Assembly (NCBI GenBank): GCA_004556875.1
Contig: SFFP01000044.1
Span: forward strand, 1-10,951
Length of the DNA: 10,951 bases
Direction: 5' to 3'
DNA from: Ruminococcus flavefaciens
GTDB lineage: Bacteria > Bacillota_A > Clostridia > Oscillospirales > Ruminococcaceae
This document shows positions 1-6,206 of the stretch, one piece after another (the stretch's first letter is position 1; each line of letters begins with the position of its first letter). Both the position numbers and the translations under genes were made by a program. Under the pieces are notes generated by a model that ran no database searches, had not been told where the DNA came from, and worked only from the letters and a program-made list of their open reading frames with translations.

Positions 1-384
1 TCAAAGAATGAGGGCAACAGACTGCTTACATTCTTTATCGGACTGCTTATGCTGGGCGGCGGCTTGTTCATGATATTCCAGAATATCAGCGTGTCAAGTT
101 CATGGGGATATGGCGGACACTTTTTCAGTATCGGCGGTTTTCACCTCTCAAACGGACTTATAATGCTTCCGATAATAGTCGGAATAGGAATGCTTTTTCT
201 CATGGAGAGAAAGATATTCGGCTGGGTAGTGCTTTCCATAGGTATCGTTATCGTATTGCTCAGTGTTATGCTTACAACACATCTCTCATGGAAAACGACA
301 AATGCTTACGTGTTTATAATCATGTTTGGCATGACAGCGGTAGGCGGAGCGCTTGTCCTGAGAGAGCTTTTCAGAAAAGATTGA
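1..384 (+). CDS. Small integral membrane protein, 3' part (5' end outside window)
   Basis: The reading frame is open from base 1 to a TGA at 382-384, giving 127 visible residues. An internal ATG at 49 exists, but it lies inside the first hydrophobic helix and has no good ribosome binding site, so the true start is probably just upstream of the window. Four hydrophobic segments are visible at about residues 9-26, 51-70, 74-92 and 103-122. A Gly/Ser/aromatic-rich loop lies between the first two, and the protein ends in a charged tail (RELFRKD). I do not recognise a named family. It resembles conserved hypothetical four-helix membrane proteins of clostridia, and no catalytic motif is visible. 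A strong terminator begins 9 bases after the stop, so it is the last gene of its transcript. Confidence 0.75.
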   Translation, partial: SKNEGNRLLTFFIGLLMLGGGLFMIFQNISVSSSWGYGGHFFSIGGFHLSNGLIMLPIIVGIGMLFLMERKIFGWVVLSIGIVIVLLSVMLTTHLSWKTTNAYVFIIMFGMTAVGGALVLRELFRKD

Positions 385-392
385 TCACAATA

Positions 393-426
393 AGTCCCGA
401 AGGCAGAAATGTTTTCGGGACTTTTT
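393..426 (+). terminator. Rho-independent terminator of the membrane protein gene
   Basis: The stem is AGTCCCGAA (393-401) paired with TTCGGGACT (414-422), with a 12-base loop and a T run at 422-426. The 9 perfect pairs plus the T tract directly after a stop codon make this a standard intrinsic terminator. Confidence 0.85.
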
Positions 427-440
427 AGTTATAAACAAAG

Positions 441-471
441 CAAAAAAGCTCCTCCATGACGGAGGAGCTTT
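441..471 (-). terminator. Leftward terminator of the HD-metY-flavodoxin cluster
   Basis: The stem is AAGCTCCTCC (446-455) and GGAGGAGCTT (461-470) with a 5-base loop. Read on the minus strand, the hairpin is followed by a run of Ts (the A run at 442-447). It sits 3 bases beyond the flavodoxin stop codon, so it ends the leftward transcript. Confidence 0.85.
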
Positions 472-473
472 GC

Positions 474-1003
474 TCATTTTTTGATATAATCCACTAATGG
501 TTCGATGTACTTAGGATCTGTGAGGTCACAGGAATGTGAAACAGCCTGCACCATAGCTTTTTCTTCATCAGTGGGATTTTTCTTGCTTTTCAGCATAGCT
601 GAAAAAGTCTTCATAAGCATTTTTGAACCCAGCGACATCTTGTCATAGTCAAGACCGCCCTGAAAGTAGAATGCTTTTGCGTATTTTTTTTGTTCAGTGT
701 TCAGAGCCTTATCAAGCAGCTTATCAATTCCCGAGTAGCTTGCAGGGCTTGCACCAACGCTGAAAATAGCCATTTTTTGTCTTTCCAGCTGTCGATCCTG
801 CTTGTGAACCAATCTACCTTGTGTATCTTTTCAACAGCGACCCAGCCTCCGTAGATAATTGTATCATATGGCTTGAAGTAGTCGATATCTTTTTTTATTG
901 ATGTTTTTATAGTCATGGTCTCGGCATTGAGTTTTTCTGCAATCCAGTTAGCGTATTTCTTGGTAAATCCTGTCTGCGAGGAATAAATGATTAATGTATT
1001 CAT
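474..1003 (-). pseudogene. Flavodoxin-domain protein, reading frame broken by a -1 shift in an A6 tract
   Basis: Two overlapping minus-strand frames together make one flavodoxin-like protein of 176 residues. The first frame starts at ATG 1001-1003 behind AGGGGT (1011-1016). It gives the FMN phosphate-binding loop YSSQTGFTKKYA (residues 7-18) and the GGW motif near 52-54, and stays homologous-looking up to DKK (75-77). The second frame resumes exactly there with MAIFSVGASPAS and runs to the TGA at 474-476. The junction is six As (773-778 on the plus strand); one more A would restore a continuous protein. The family (flavodoxin-like, often annotated Flavodoxin_5) consists of FMN electron carriers of about 170 residues. 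Possible explanations are a true inactivating deletion, a sequencing error in the homopolymer, or ribosomal slippage back by one base. The gene lies 47 bases downstream of metY in the same direction and is probably co-transcribed with it. Confidence 0.75.
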
Positions 1004-1050
1004 AATTAAGACCCCTAAAAATAAAATAATCAGTAATTAAAATAGTCAGT

Positions 1051-2316
1051 TCAGATTGCTGCAAAAGCCTGCTTGAGGTCATCGAGGATATCCTCGACGT
1101 TTTCAAGACCTACAGAAAGTCTGATAAGTCCGCCGTTTATGCCGCAGGCAACCAGCTGCTCGTCTGTGAGCTGACGGTGAGTTGCACTTGCAGGGTGAAG
1201 TACACAGGTACGGATATCAGCAACGTGAACTTCATTTGAAGCAAGCTTCAGCGAGTCCATAAACTTGACTGCGGTATTCCTTCCGCCCTTTATTACGAAC
1301 GAGATAACGCCGCTTGTACCGTCAGGGAGGTACTTTTTAGCAAGCTCATGGTATTTATTGCTCTCAAGAGCAGGGTAATTAACGGATTCTACCTTGTCGT
1401 TGCTTTCAAGGAATTTAGCAACAGTGATAGCGTTTTCGCAATACTGCTTCATACGGATAGGAAGTGTCTCAAGACCGAGGTTGAGATAGAATGCAGACTG
1501 TGCTGAAGGATAGCAGCCGAAGTCTCTCATGAGCTGCATTCTTGCCTTTATGATGTAAGCAGCCTTTCCGTAAGCTTTTGTATAAATAGTGCCGTGATAG
1601 CTCTCATCAGGCTCTGTGAACTCAGGGAACTTTCCGTTTGTCCAGTCAAAATTTCCCGAATCTACGATAACACCGCCGCCCTGAACAGCATGACCGTCCA
1701 TGTACTTTGTTGTGGAATGGATAACGATGTCAGCGCCGTATTCAAAAGGTCTGCAAAGTACGGGAGTAGGGAAGGTGTTGTCTATGATAAGAGGAACATT
1801 GTTCTCATGAGCTATCTTGGCGAATTTTTCGATATCAAAAACAGCGAGGGCAGGGTTTGCAAGAGTCTCGCCGAATACAGCCTTTGTGTTAGGCTTGAAA
1901 GCGGCTCTTATCTCATCCTCGGAAGCATCTGCGTCAACAAAAATGCACTCGATGCCGAGCTTTTTGAGAGTGTAAGCGAAGAGATTTACAGTTCCGCCGT
2001 AGATAGTAGCAGCAGAAATGAAGCTGTCGCCTGCCTTTAAAATATTGAGAAGTGAAAGCAGTGAAGCAGCCTGACCGCTTGAGGTGCACATTGCACCTAC
2101 GCCGCCCTCAAGGGCGTTTATTTTTTCCTCAACAGCCATTACTGTCGGGTTTTCAAAACGAGAGTAAATAAGACTTTTGGTAGGATCATCGAATACTGCT
2201 GCAACATCGTCTGTTGAGTCATAGACGTAAGTTGTGCTCTGTACTATAGGCACAACTCGCGGCTCAGTATTCTTTGGGGTGTAGCCTGCGTGCAGGCATT
2301 TGGTTTCGATCTTCAT
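1051..2316 (-). CDS. metY: O-acetylhomoserine sulfhydrylase (aminocarboxypropyltransferase), PLP-dependent
   Basis: This 421-residue protein belongs to the Cys/Met-metabolism PLP enzyme family (fold type I), and its length suits the MetY branch (about 420-430) rather than the shorter MetB/MetC (about 380-400). Visible landmarks are YSRFENPT (51-58), the SSGQAA cofactor-phosphate loop (79-84), IDNTF (178-182) with the Asp contacting the PLP ring nitrogen, and HSTTKYMDGH (200-209) with Lys204 as the Schiff-base lysine. HPAS (374-377) and Arg399 in GLIRLSVGLE lie in the substrate-carboxylate region. By family, the enzyme makes homocysteine from O-acetylhomoserine and sulfide in the cytoplasm. 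The start is set by GGAGGT about 7 bases upstream. The gene follows the HD-domain gene by 24 bases and has no promoter that I can see, so it is likely read from the promoter at 2903-2931. The MetY label over a related gamma-synthase is a family-level inference. Confidence 0.93.
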   Translation of the reverse strand: MKIETKCLHAGYTPKNTEPRVVPIVQSTTYVYDSTDDVAAVFDDPTKSLIYSRFENPTVMAVEEKINALEGGVGAMCTSSGQAASLLSLLNILKAGDSFISAATIYGGTVNLFAYTLKKLGIECIFVDADASEDEIRAAFKPNTKAVFGETLANPALAVFDIEKFAKIAHENNVPLIIDNTFPTPVLCRPFEYGADIVIHSTTKYMDGHAVQGGGVIVDSGNFDWTNGKFPEFTEPDESYHGTIYTKAYGKAAYIIKARMQLMRDFGCYPSAQSAFYLNLGLETLPIRMKQYCENAITVAKFLESNDKVESVNYPALESNKYHELAKKYLPDGTSGVISFVIKGGRNTAVKFMDSLKLASNEVHVADIRTCVLHPASATHRQLTDEQLVACGINGGLIRLSVGLENVEDILDDLKQAFAAI

Positions 2317-2340
2317 TGTAGGATACCTCCGTTAATATAG

Positions 2341-2847
2341 TTATCGTGCTTTCCTGCGGACTATCCTCTGCACTTTTGGCACACAGAATTCGAGTACGGC
2401 ACAATATTTGTCAATAACAGTAATAACATAAGTCTCTTTATATTTCGGCATCGGGCGTGTAACAGGCCACATATGCTTTTCTATCATATCTTTTTCGAGA
2501 GCGGTGATACTTGTTATCTCAGAAGCATTTGATGCAGCAAGAAGTGAATGGTGTTTGCTGTGAGAAGCCTGCCATTTCTGCTTTGAGAGATTATACTCCT
2601 TTCGGTCATAGAAGAAAAGATCGTGGAGAAGTCCTGCTCTGGCGGCTGAACGGGCGTTGAGCCTGAAAAGCCTGCAAACTATGTAGCTGTAATAGGATAC
2701 GTTCACGCAATGCTGAAAACGTGTGGTAGAGACATGATGGGTTATGGATTTCAGCTTCTGGAGCTGCTGACAGCCGATTATATCGCATACGCAGTCGTAA
2801 TAGCTGTTATCCGTCAGCTCTTTGGAAGAGCAGATCGCTTTTAGCAT
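2341..2847 (-). CDS. Small HD-domain protein (putative phosphohydrolase)
   Basis: I place the start at ATG 2845-2847, giving 168 residues, because GGAGGGG lies 7-8 bases upstream. The longer open frame to 2931 would run through the promoter. The pattern His46 (FQHCVNV), His75-Asp76 (GLLHDLFFYD), His99/His100, His125 (EKHMWP) and Asp146 (VIDKY) matches the spaced metal-binding residues of the HD superfamily, whose members hydrolyse phosphate esters, often of nucleotides. The substrate cannot be told from sequence. The C-terminus is very basic (residues 161-168, RIVRRKAR). No membrane segment or signal peptide is present. It is first in a leftward cluster 24 bases before metY, which suggests co-expression with sulfur assimilation. 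I know of no established functional link, so that role is only inferred. Confidence 0.82.
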   Translation of the reverse strand: MLKAICSSKELTDNSYYDCVCDIIGCQQLQKLKSITHHVSTTRFQHCVNVSYYSYIVCRLFRLNARSAARAGLLHDLFFYDRKEYNLSKQKWQASHSKHHSLLAASNASEITSITALEKDMIEKHMWPVTRPMPKYKETYVITVIDKYCAVLEFCVPKVQRIVRRKAR

Positions 2848-2902
2848 ATAAGTCCCCTCCTTAATGTCTGAGCTGAGATGAACTAAAAGCTTCAATATTA
2901 GT

Positions 2903-2931
2903 ATTATACAATATATCATCGAAAAAATCAA
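2903..2931 (-). promoter_or_regulatory. Promoter of the HD-metY-flavodoxin cluster
   Basis: On the minus strand a -35 TTGATT (2926-2931) and a perfect -10 TATAAT (2903-2908) are separated by 17 bases. Transcription should start near 2896, about 49 bases before the HD-gene ATG. This fits the vegetative (sigma-A) consensus. Confidence 0.7.
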
Positions 2932-3103
2932 TAAGAAATAAAAAATTCACTATAAATTACACAAAAATTGTTTCGTAAACCGTACCTAACCACTGAATTA
3001 AGAAAAATATTTTTCTTTTTGTACACAGTGAACAAAATAGATATGATTTTTTGTTCAGAAACTCCAAAAACGAGAGAATTTGCAAATTCACTGCAATAAA
3101 GTC
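2932..3103. promoter_or_regulatory. AT-rich divergent intergenic region with two palindromes upstream of gdhA
   Basis: No gene is seen between the HD gene (leftward) and gdhA (rightward); the gap is 336 bases including both promoters. It contains a perfect 18-base palindrome at 3000-3017 (AAGAAAAAT/ATTTTTCTT). It also contains an inverted repeat TGAACAAAA (3029-3037) / TTTTGTTCA (3049-3057) with an 11-base spacer, so the half-site centres lie 20 bases apart, about two helical turns. The second ends 46 bases before the gdhA -35 box. Either could be an operator, but the region is so AT-rich that chance palindromes are possible, and no regulator is identified. Confidence 0.4.
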
Positions 3104-3132
3104 TTGCAAAATTGATATGGGAGTGCTATAAT
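3104..3132 (+). promoter_or_regulatory. gdhA promoter (extended -10)
   Basis: A -35 TTGCAA (3104-3109) and a perfect -10 TATAAT (3127-3132) are spaced 17 bases apart, and TGC directly before the -10 gives the extended -10 signature. The start point should be near 3139-3140. The strength of this promoter suits the strong codon bias of gdhA. Confidence 0.8.
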
Positions 3133-3142
3133 TTAAAATGAA

Positions 3143-3173
3143 CTGCGGAAAACGCAGAATTTATAAAAGGAGG
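3143..3173 (+). promoter_or_regulatory. gdhA 5' UTR: short hairpin and ribosome binding site
   Basis: CTGCG (3143-3147) pairs with CGCAG (3153-3157) around a GAAAA loop, only a few bases from the predicted mRNA 5' end. AGGAGG follows at 3168-3173, 10 bases before the ATG. Stem-loops at the extreme 5' end are known to protect some abundant mRNAs from decay; that role here is inferred. Confidence 0.5.
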
Positions 3174-3183
3174 TTTTTTAACA

Positions 3184-4551
3184 ATGGCGTTAAAAAATCA
3201 GTATCTTATCGATTTATTAGAAACAGTTAAGAAAAGAAATCCAGGCGAGCCTGAGTTCATCCAGGCTGTTACAGAGGTTCTTGAAACTCTCCAGCCTGTT
3301 GCTGAAAAGAGACAGGACCTTATTGATGCAGGCGTATTCGAGAGAATAGTAGAGCCTGAGAGACAGATCATTTTCCGTGTACCATGGGTTGACGATAACG
3401 GCAAGGTACAGGTAAACAGAGGTTTCAGAGTACAGTTCAACTCTGCTATCGGACCTTACAAGGGCGGTATCAGACTTCACCCATCAGTATATCTCGGAAT
3501 CATCAAGTTCCTCGGTTTCGAGCAGGTATTCAAGAACAGCCTTACAACACTGCCAATGGGCGGCGGCAAGGGCGGTTCTGACTTTGATCCTAAGGGCAAG
3601 AGCGACGGAGAGATCATGCGTTTCTGCCAGAGCTTCATGACAGAGCTTTGCAAGCACATCGGTGCTGACTGCGACGTTCCTGCAGGTGATATCGGAACAG
3701 GCGCAAGAGAGATCGGCTTTATGTTCGGTCAGTACAAGAGAATCCGCAACGAGTTCGTTGGCGTTCTCACAGGTAAGGGTCTTACATACGGCGGTTCACT
3801 CGCAAGAACAGAAGCTACAGGCTACGGTCTCTGCTACTTCACAAACGAAATGCTCCAGGCTAACGGCAAGAGCTTCAAGGGTCAGACAGTAGTTATCTCA
3901 GGTTCGGGCAACGTTGCTATCTATGCTACAGAGAAGGCTACACAGTACGGTGCTAAGGTAGTTACAGTTTCTGACTCTAATGGTTATATCTACGATCCTG
4001 ATGGAATCGAGCTTGATCTCGTTAAGCAGATCAAGGAGGTTGAGCGCGGACGTATCAAGGAATACATCGGCAGAACTTCACACAAGAACGCTGAGTACCA
4101 CGAGGGCAGCGTTTGGACACTCAAGTGCAACGCAGGCGGCATCAAGCTTGATATCGCTCTTCCATGCGCTACACAGAATGAGATCAATGCTGACGGTGCA
4201 AAGGCTATCGTAGCTAACGGCGGTTTCGCTATCGCTGAGGGTGCTAATATGCCTTCAACTCCAGAGGCTATCGAGACATATCTCTCAAATGGTCTTCTTT
4301 ACGGTCCTGCTAAGGCAGCTAATGCCGGCGGTGTTGCTACATCCGGTCTCGAAATGAGCCAGAACAGCGAGAGACTCAGCTGGACATTTGAAGAAGTTGA
4401 TGAGAAGCTCCACGGCATCATGAAGTCTATCTTCAAGGCTTGCGACGATGCTGCTAAGGAGTACGGCATGGCTGGCAACTACATGGCTGGTGCAAATATC
4501 GCTGGCTTCCTCAAGGTTGCTGAGGCTATGAAGGCTCAGGGCTGCGTTTGA
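3184..4551 (+). CDS. gdhA: NADP-type glutamate dehydrogenase
   Basis: This 455-residue protein is a hexameric-type (GDH50s) glutamate dehydrogenase. It catalyses the reversible reductive amination of 2-oxoglutarate with ammonium to glutamate, a main route of ammonia assimilation in rumen and gut clostridia. The N-terminal substrate domain shows GPYKGGIR (90-97), LPMGGGKGG (123-131) with catalytic Lys129, and PAGDIGTG (166-173) with catalytic Asp169, one residue off the E. coli GdhA positions. The Rossmann domain has SGSGNVA (239-245). The segment VSDSNG (262-267) carries Ser/Asp residues at the end of the second strand, as in NADP-preferring enzymes, so NADPH use is likely but not certain. 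Codon use is strongly biased (GGC/GGT, ACA, AAG, ATC), suggesting high expression. It is monocistronic, with its own promoter and terminator. The stop is TGA. Confidence 0.96.
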   Translation: MALKNQYLIDLLETVKKRNPGEPEFIQAVTEVLETLQPVAEKRQDLIDAGVFERIVEPERQIIFRVPWVDDNGKVQVNRGFRVQFNSAIGPYKGGIRLHPSVYLGIIKFLGFEQVFKNSLTTLPMGGGKGGSDFDPKGKSDGEIMRFCQSFMTELCKHIGADCDVPAGDIGTGAREIGFMFGQYKRIRNEFVGVLTGKGLTYGGSLARTEATGYGLCYFTNEMLQANGKSFKGQTVVISGSGNVAIYATEKATQYGAKVVTVSDSNGYIYDPDGIELDLVKQIKEVERGRIKEYIGRTSHKNAEYHEGSVWTLKCNAGGIKLDIALPCATQNEINADGAKAIVANGGFAIAEGANMPSTPEAIETYLSNGLLYGPAKAANAGGVATSGLEMSQNSERLSWTFEEVDEKLHGIMKSIFKACDDAAKEYGMAGNYMAGANIAGFLKVAEAMKAQGCV

Positions 4552-4601
4552 TAAAAAATAACTGATAGTGACTCATCAGTAAGAGCAGTAAAGCAAAAAA
4601 T

Positions 4602-4635
4602 ACCTCCCGTTGTGCTAACCGACGGGAGGTTTTTT
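4602..4635 (+). terminator. gdhA terminator
   Basis: ACCTCCCGT (4602-4610) pairs with ACGGGAGGT (4622-4630) and is followed by six Ts (4630-4635). An A run on the left side (4595-4600) could let it work in both directions, but no leftward gene ends here. Confidence 0.88.
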
Positions 4636-4723
4636 ATATGTTAAAAATTGCACAATGAGTGCCTAATGAATTTGTTAAAAACATAGAATTTTACTAAATA
4701 GACAATAATTATCATTGTTAAAC

Positions 4724-4751
4724 TTGAAATATGTGCAAAATGTGATATAAT
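4724..4751 (+). promoter_or_regulatory. Promoter of the cytidylate-kinase-like gene
   Basis: TTGAAA (4724-4729) and TATAAT (4746-4751) are spaced 16 bases apart, with TGA before the -10 (extended -10). The start should fall near 4758, leaving about a 50-base leader. The leader ends in GGGGGT (4797-4802), 8 bases before the ATG, an unusual G-rich Shine-Dalgarno. An imperfect palindrome sits just upstream at 4702-4718. Confidence 0.7.
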
Positions 4752-4810
4752 ATATCTGTAGTTATTTTATCAATCTAATAAGAAATCTATAATATTGGGG
4801 GTAACATCCG

Positions 4811-5434
4811 ATGAAAAAGACTATCATTACAATTGAACGACAGTACGGAAGCGGCGGCAGCGTCATCGGTAAGCTGACTGCTGAAAAACTCGGAATAAAC
4901 TGCTATAACCGCCAGATACTTGAAATGACTGCTGAAAGATGCGGTATTGATCCTGATTACCTTGAAAGTGCAGAGGAAAATGTTCCTACAAGCTTTTTGT
5001 ATTCGCTTCTTCTCTCGGCAAATCCTGCAAGAACTATGGAGGAAAATCTTCCGCTTTCCGATAAGGTCTTTCTTATGGAGAGCCGTATCATAAATGAGAT
5101 CGCGGAAAAGGAAAAGAGCTTCGTGCTTGTGGGCAGATGCGGAAATTATGTACTTGAGGATAAAGGCTGTTTCAGCGTGTTTATCTATGCCGACCATGAA
5201 TCGCGCATAAAACGTGCTATCGAGGATTATGAGATTAAAGAGAGCAAGGCTGAGTCAGTGTTGAAAAAAGCGGATAAACGCCGCGAGACTTTCTATAATG
5301 TCAATACGGGAAAGGTTTGGCATGACAAGGATCAGTATCATCTATGTCTCAACAGTGCAGAGCTTGGCGACGAACTGTGCGCTGAACTTATCGTCAAAGC
5401 GTATAACGAGTATAATAAGCGTTTCGCAGAATAA
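4811..5434 (+). CDS. Cytidylate kinase-like family protein
   Basis: The 207-residue product matches the cytidylate_kin2-type P-loop NTPases common in clostridia. It opens with a beta strand and the nucleotide loop QYGSGGSVIGK (11-21). It then shows the FVLVGRCGNYVL segment (104-115) typical of this family and a basic region KKADKRRETFYN (152-163) resembling the LID arginines of nucleoside monophosphate kinases. The end is helical and charged. By family it is a cytosolic phosphotransferase, but its true substrate is not established, and many of these proteins coexist with a normal Cmk. I therefore give no gene symbol. It is first in a rightward group with the DUF421 and DUF4363 genes, separated from the former by a long hairpin (5442-5484). 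Confidence 0.88.
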   Translation: MKKTIITIERQYGSGGSVIGKLTAEKLGINCYNRQILEMTAERCGIDPDYLESAEENVPTSFLYSLLLSANPARTMEENLPLSDKVFLMESRIINEIAEKEKSFVLVGRCGNYVLEDKGCFSVFIYADHESRIKRAIEDYEIKESKAESVLKKADKRRETFYNVNTGKVWHDKDQYHLCLNSAELGDELCAELIVKAYNEYNKRFAE

Positions 5435-5441
5435 AAAGTAT

Positions 5442-5484
5442 AAACAGCTCCTTTGGTGGGATAATACACCAAAAGGAGCTGTTT
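5442..5484 (+). promoter_or_regulatory. Intercistronic hairpin that sequesters the DUF421 ribosome binding site
   Basis: AAACAGCTCC (5442-5451) pairs perfectly with GGAGCTGTTT (5475-5484). The helix continues with TTT (5452-5454) against the A run at 5471-5474 (one A bulged) and GGTG (5455-5458) against CACC (5467-5470), closing an 8-base loop, GGATAATA. That is about 17 pairs with one bulge. The 3' arm contains AGGAG (5474-5478), the Shine-Dalgarno 8 bases before the DUF421 ATG at 5487. Only four Ts follow and three of them lie in the stem, so it makes a poor terminator. It may work as a partial attenuator or as a switch blocking ribosome access. Confidence 0.65.
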
Positions 5485-5486
5485 TC

Positions 5487-6206
5487 ATGTGTGTAGTTCT
5501 TATACGTTCACTTATGCTTTACTTGTTGGTAATATTTGCAGTCCGCCTCATGGGAAAGCGTCAGCTTGGAGAGCTTCAGCCCTCTGAGCTCGTTATAACC
5601 ATACTTGTGTCGAATATTGCCACATTGCCCATTGAAGATGTGAATATCCCTGTAATTGTAGGCGTAACTCCTATTCTTGCGCTTGTCTGTTTTGAGGTGT
5701 TGGTTTCGTGGATCAATCTGAAATTTCCGCGGTTCAGAAAGCTTATTTCGGGAAGTCCGAAAATAATTGTCCGCGGCGGCTGTATTGAAAGGGATATCCT
5801 GCGCGAGCTTAGGTTTTCGGTGGACGACCTGCTAATGGCGCTCAGGAGCAAGGATATTTTCGATATAAGAGAGGTTCAGTACGCTATCGTTGAGACAACG
5901 GGAAGTGTTTCCGTTATTAAAAAGGCTGACCTTGAAACTCCGACCCGTAAGGATCTGAAAATATCCGCAGATATCTCGGATCCGCCTGTGCTGATAATCT
6001 CAGACGGTAACTTCATAGATAAGGCTATGGAGTCGCTGAAACTCAGCAGAAGCGCAGTTGAAAGCCTTGTTAAGGCGAATGGCATGGAGCTTTCTGACAT
6101 TTTTATAATGACTGTCGATAATTCGGGGAAATGCTTCGTTGCGGACAAGCAGGGGAGTCCGCCGAAAAATCTTACGCTGAGAGGTGAAAAAAATGACAAG
6201 AGCTAA
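5487..6206 (+). CDS. DUF421 (YetF-family) membrane protein
   Basis: I start the gene at ATG 5487 (239 residues): family members begin with a short stretch before the first helix, and AGGAG lies 8 bases upstream. The frame stays open further upstream but overlaps the preceding gene. Three hydrophobic segments are visible at about 3-20, 35-50 and 55-76. The signature RLMGKRQLGELQPSE spans 20-34, and the conserved cytoplasmic segment RFSVDDLLMALR...FDIREVQYAIVET spans 109-137. A second soluble stretch runs from about 165 to the end. The family's biochemical role is unknown; Bacillus paralogues (YetF and relatives) and a DUF421 protein that raises spore heat resistance (2Duf) are known. The gene overlaps the DUF4363 gene by 14 bases, a pairing seen in other Bacillota and suggesting a joint membrane function. 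Confidence 0.92.
   Translation: MCVVLIRSLMLYLLVIFAVRLMGKRQLGELQPSELVITILVSNIATLPIEDVNIPVIVGVTPILALVCFEVLVSWINLKFPRFRKLISGSPKIIVRGGCIERDILRELRFSVDDLLMALRSKDIFDIREVQYAIVETTGSVSVIKKADLETPTRKDLKISADISDPPVLIISDGNFIDKAMESLKLSRSAVESLVKANGMELSDIFIMTVDNSGKCFVADKQGSPPKNLTLRGEKNDKS

Noticed and set aside
474..812. Separate 112-residue minus-strand ORF starting MVHKQDRQ
   Set aside because: Its first ~13 residues are the out-of-frame reading of the flavodoxin N-terminal half. Only the part after 773 looks protein-like and it continues the flavodoxin, so it was merged into one broken gene.
1594..2040. 148-residue plus-strand ORF inside metY
   Set aside because: It is a shadow frame of the metY coding sequence and has no independent start signals.
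2848..2931. Upstream extension of the HD-domain protein to an ATG at 2931
   Set aside because: It would start inside the -35 box of a good promoter and has no ribosome binding site, while ATG 2847 has GGAGGGG in front.
4561..4580. Inverted repeat ACTGAT/ATCAGT just after gdhA
   Set aside because: Only six pairs with an 8-base loop and no T tract; the stronger terminator at 4602-4635 explains the end of gdhA.
4787..5197. 136-residue antisense ORF opposite the kinase-like gene
   Set aside because: It has no recognisable motif, is fully embedded in a well-supported gene and would run leftward across that gene's start and ribosome binding site.
5298..5486. N-terminal extension of the DUF421 protein overlapping the kinase-like gene
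   Set aside because: The extension is a shadow of the upstream gene, and the family begins near the MCVVLIRS start, which has a proper Shine-Dalgarno.
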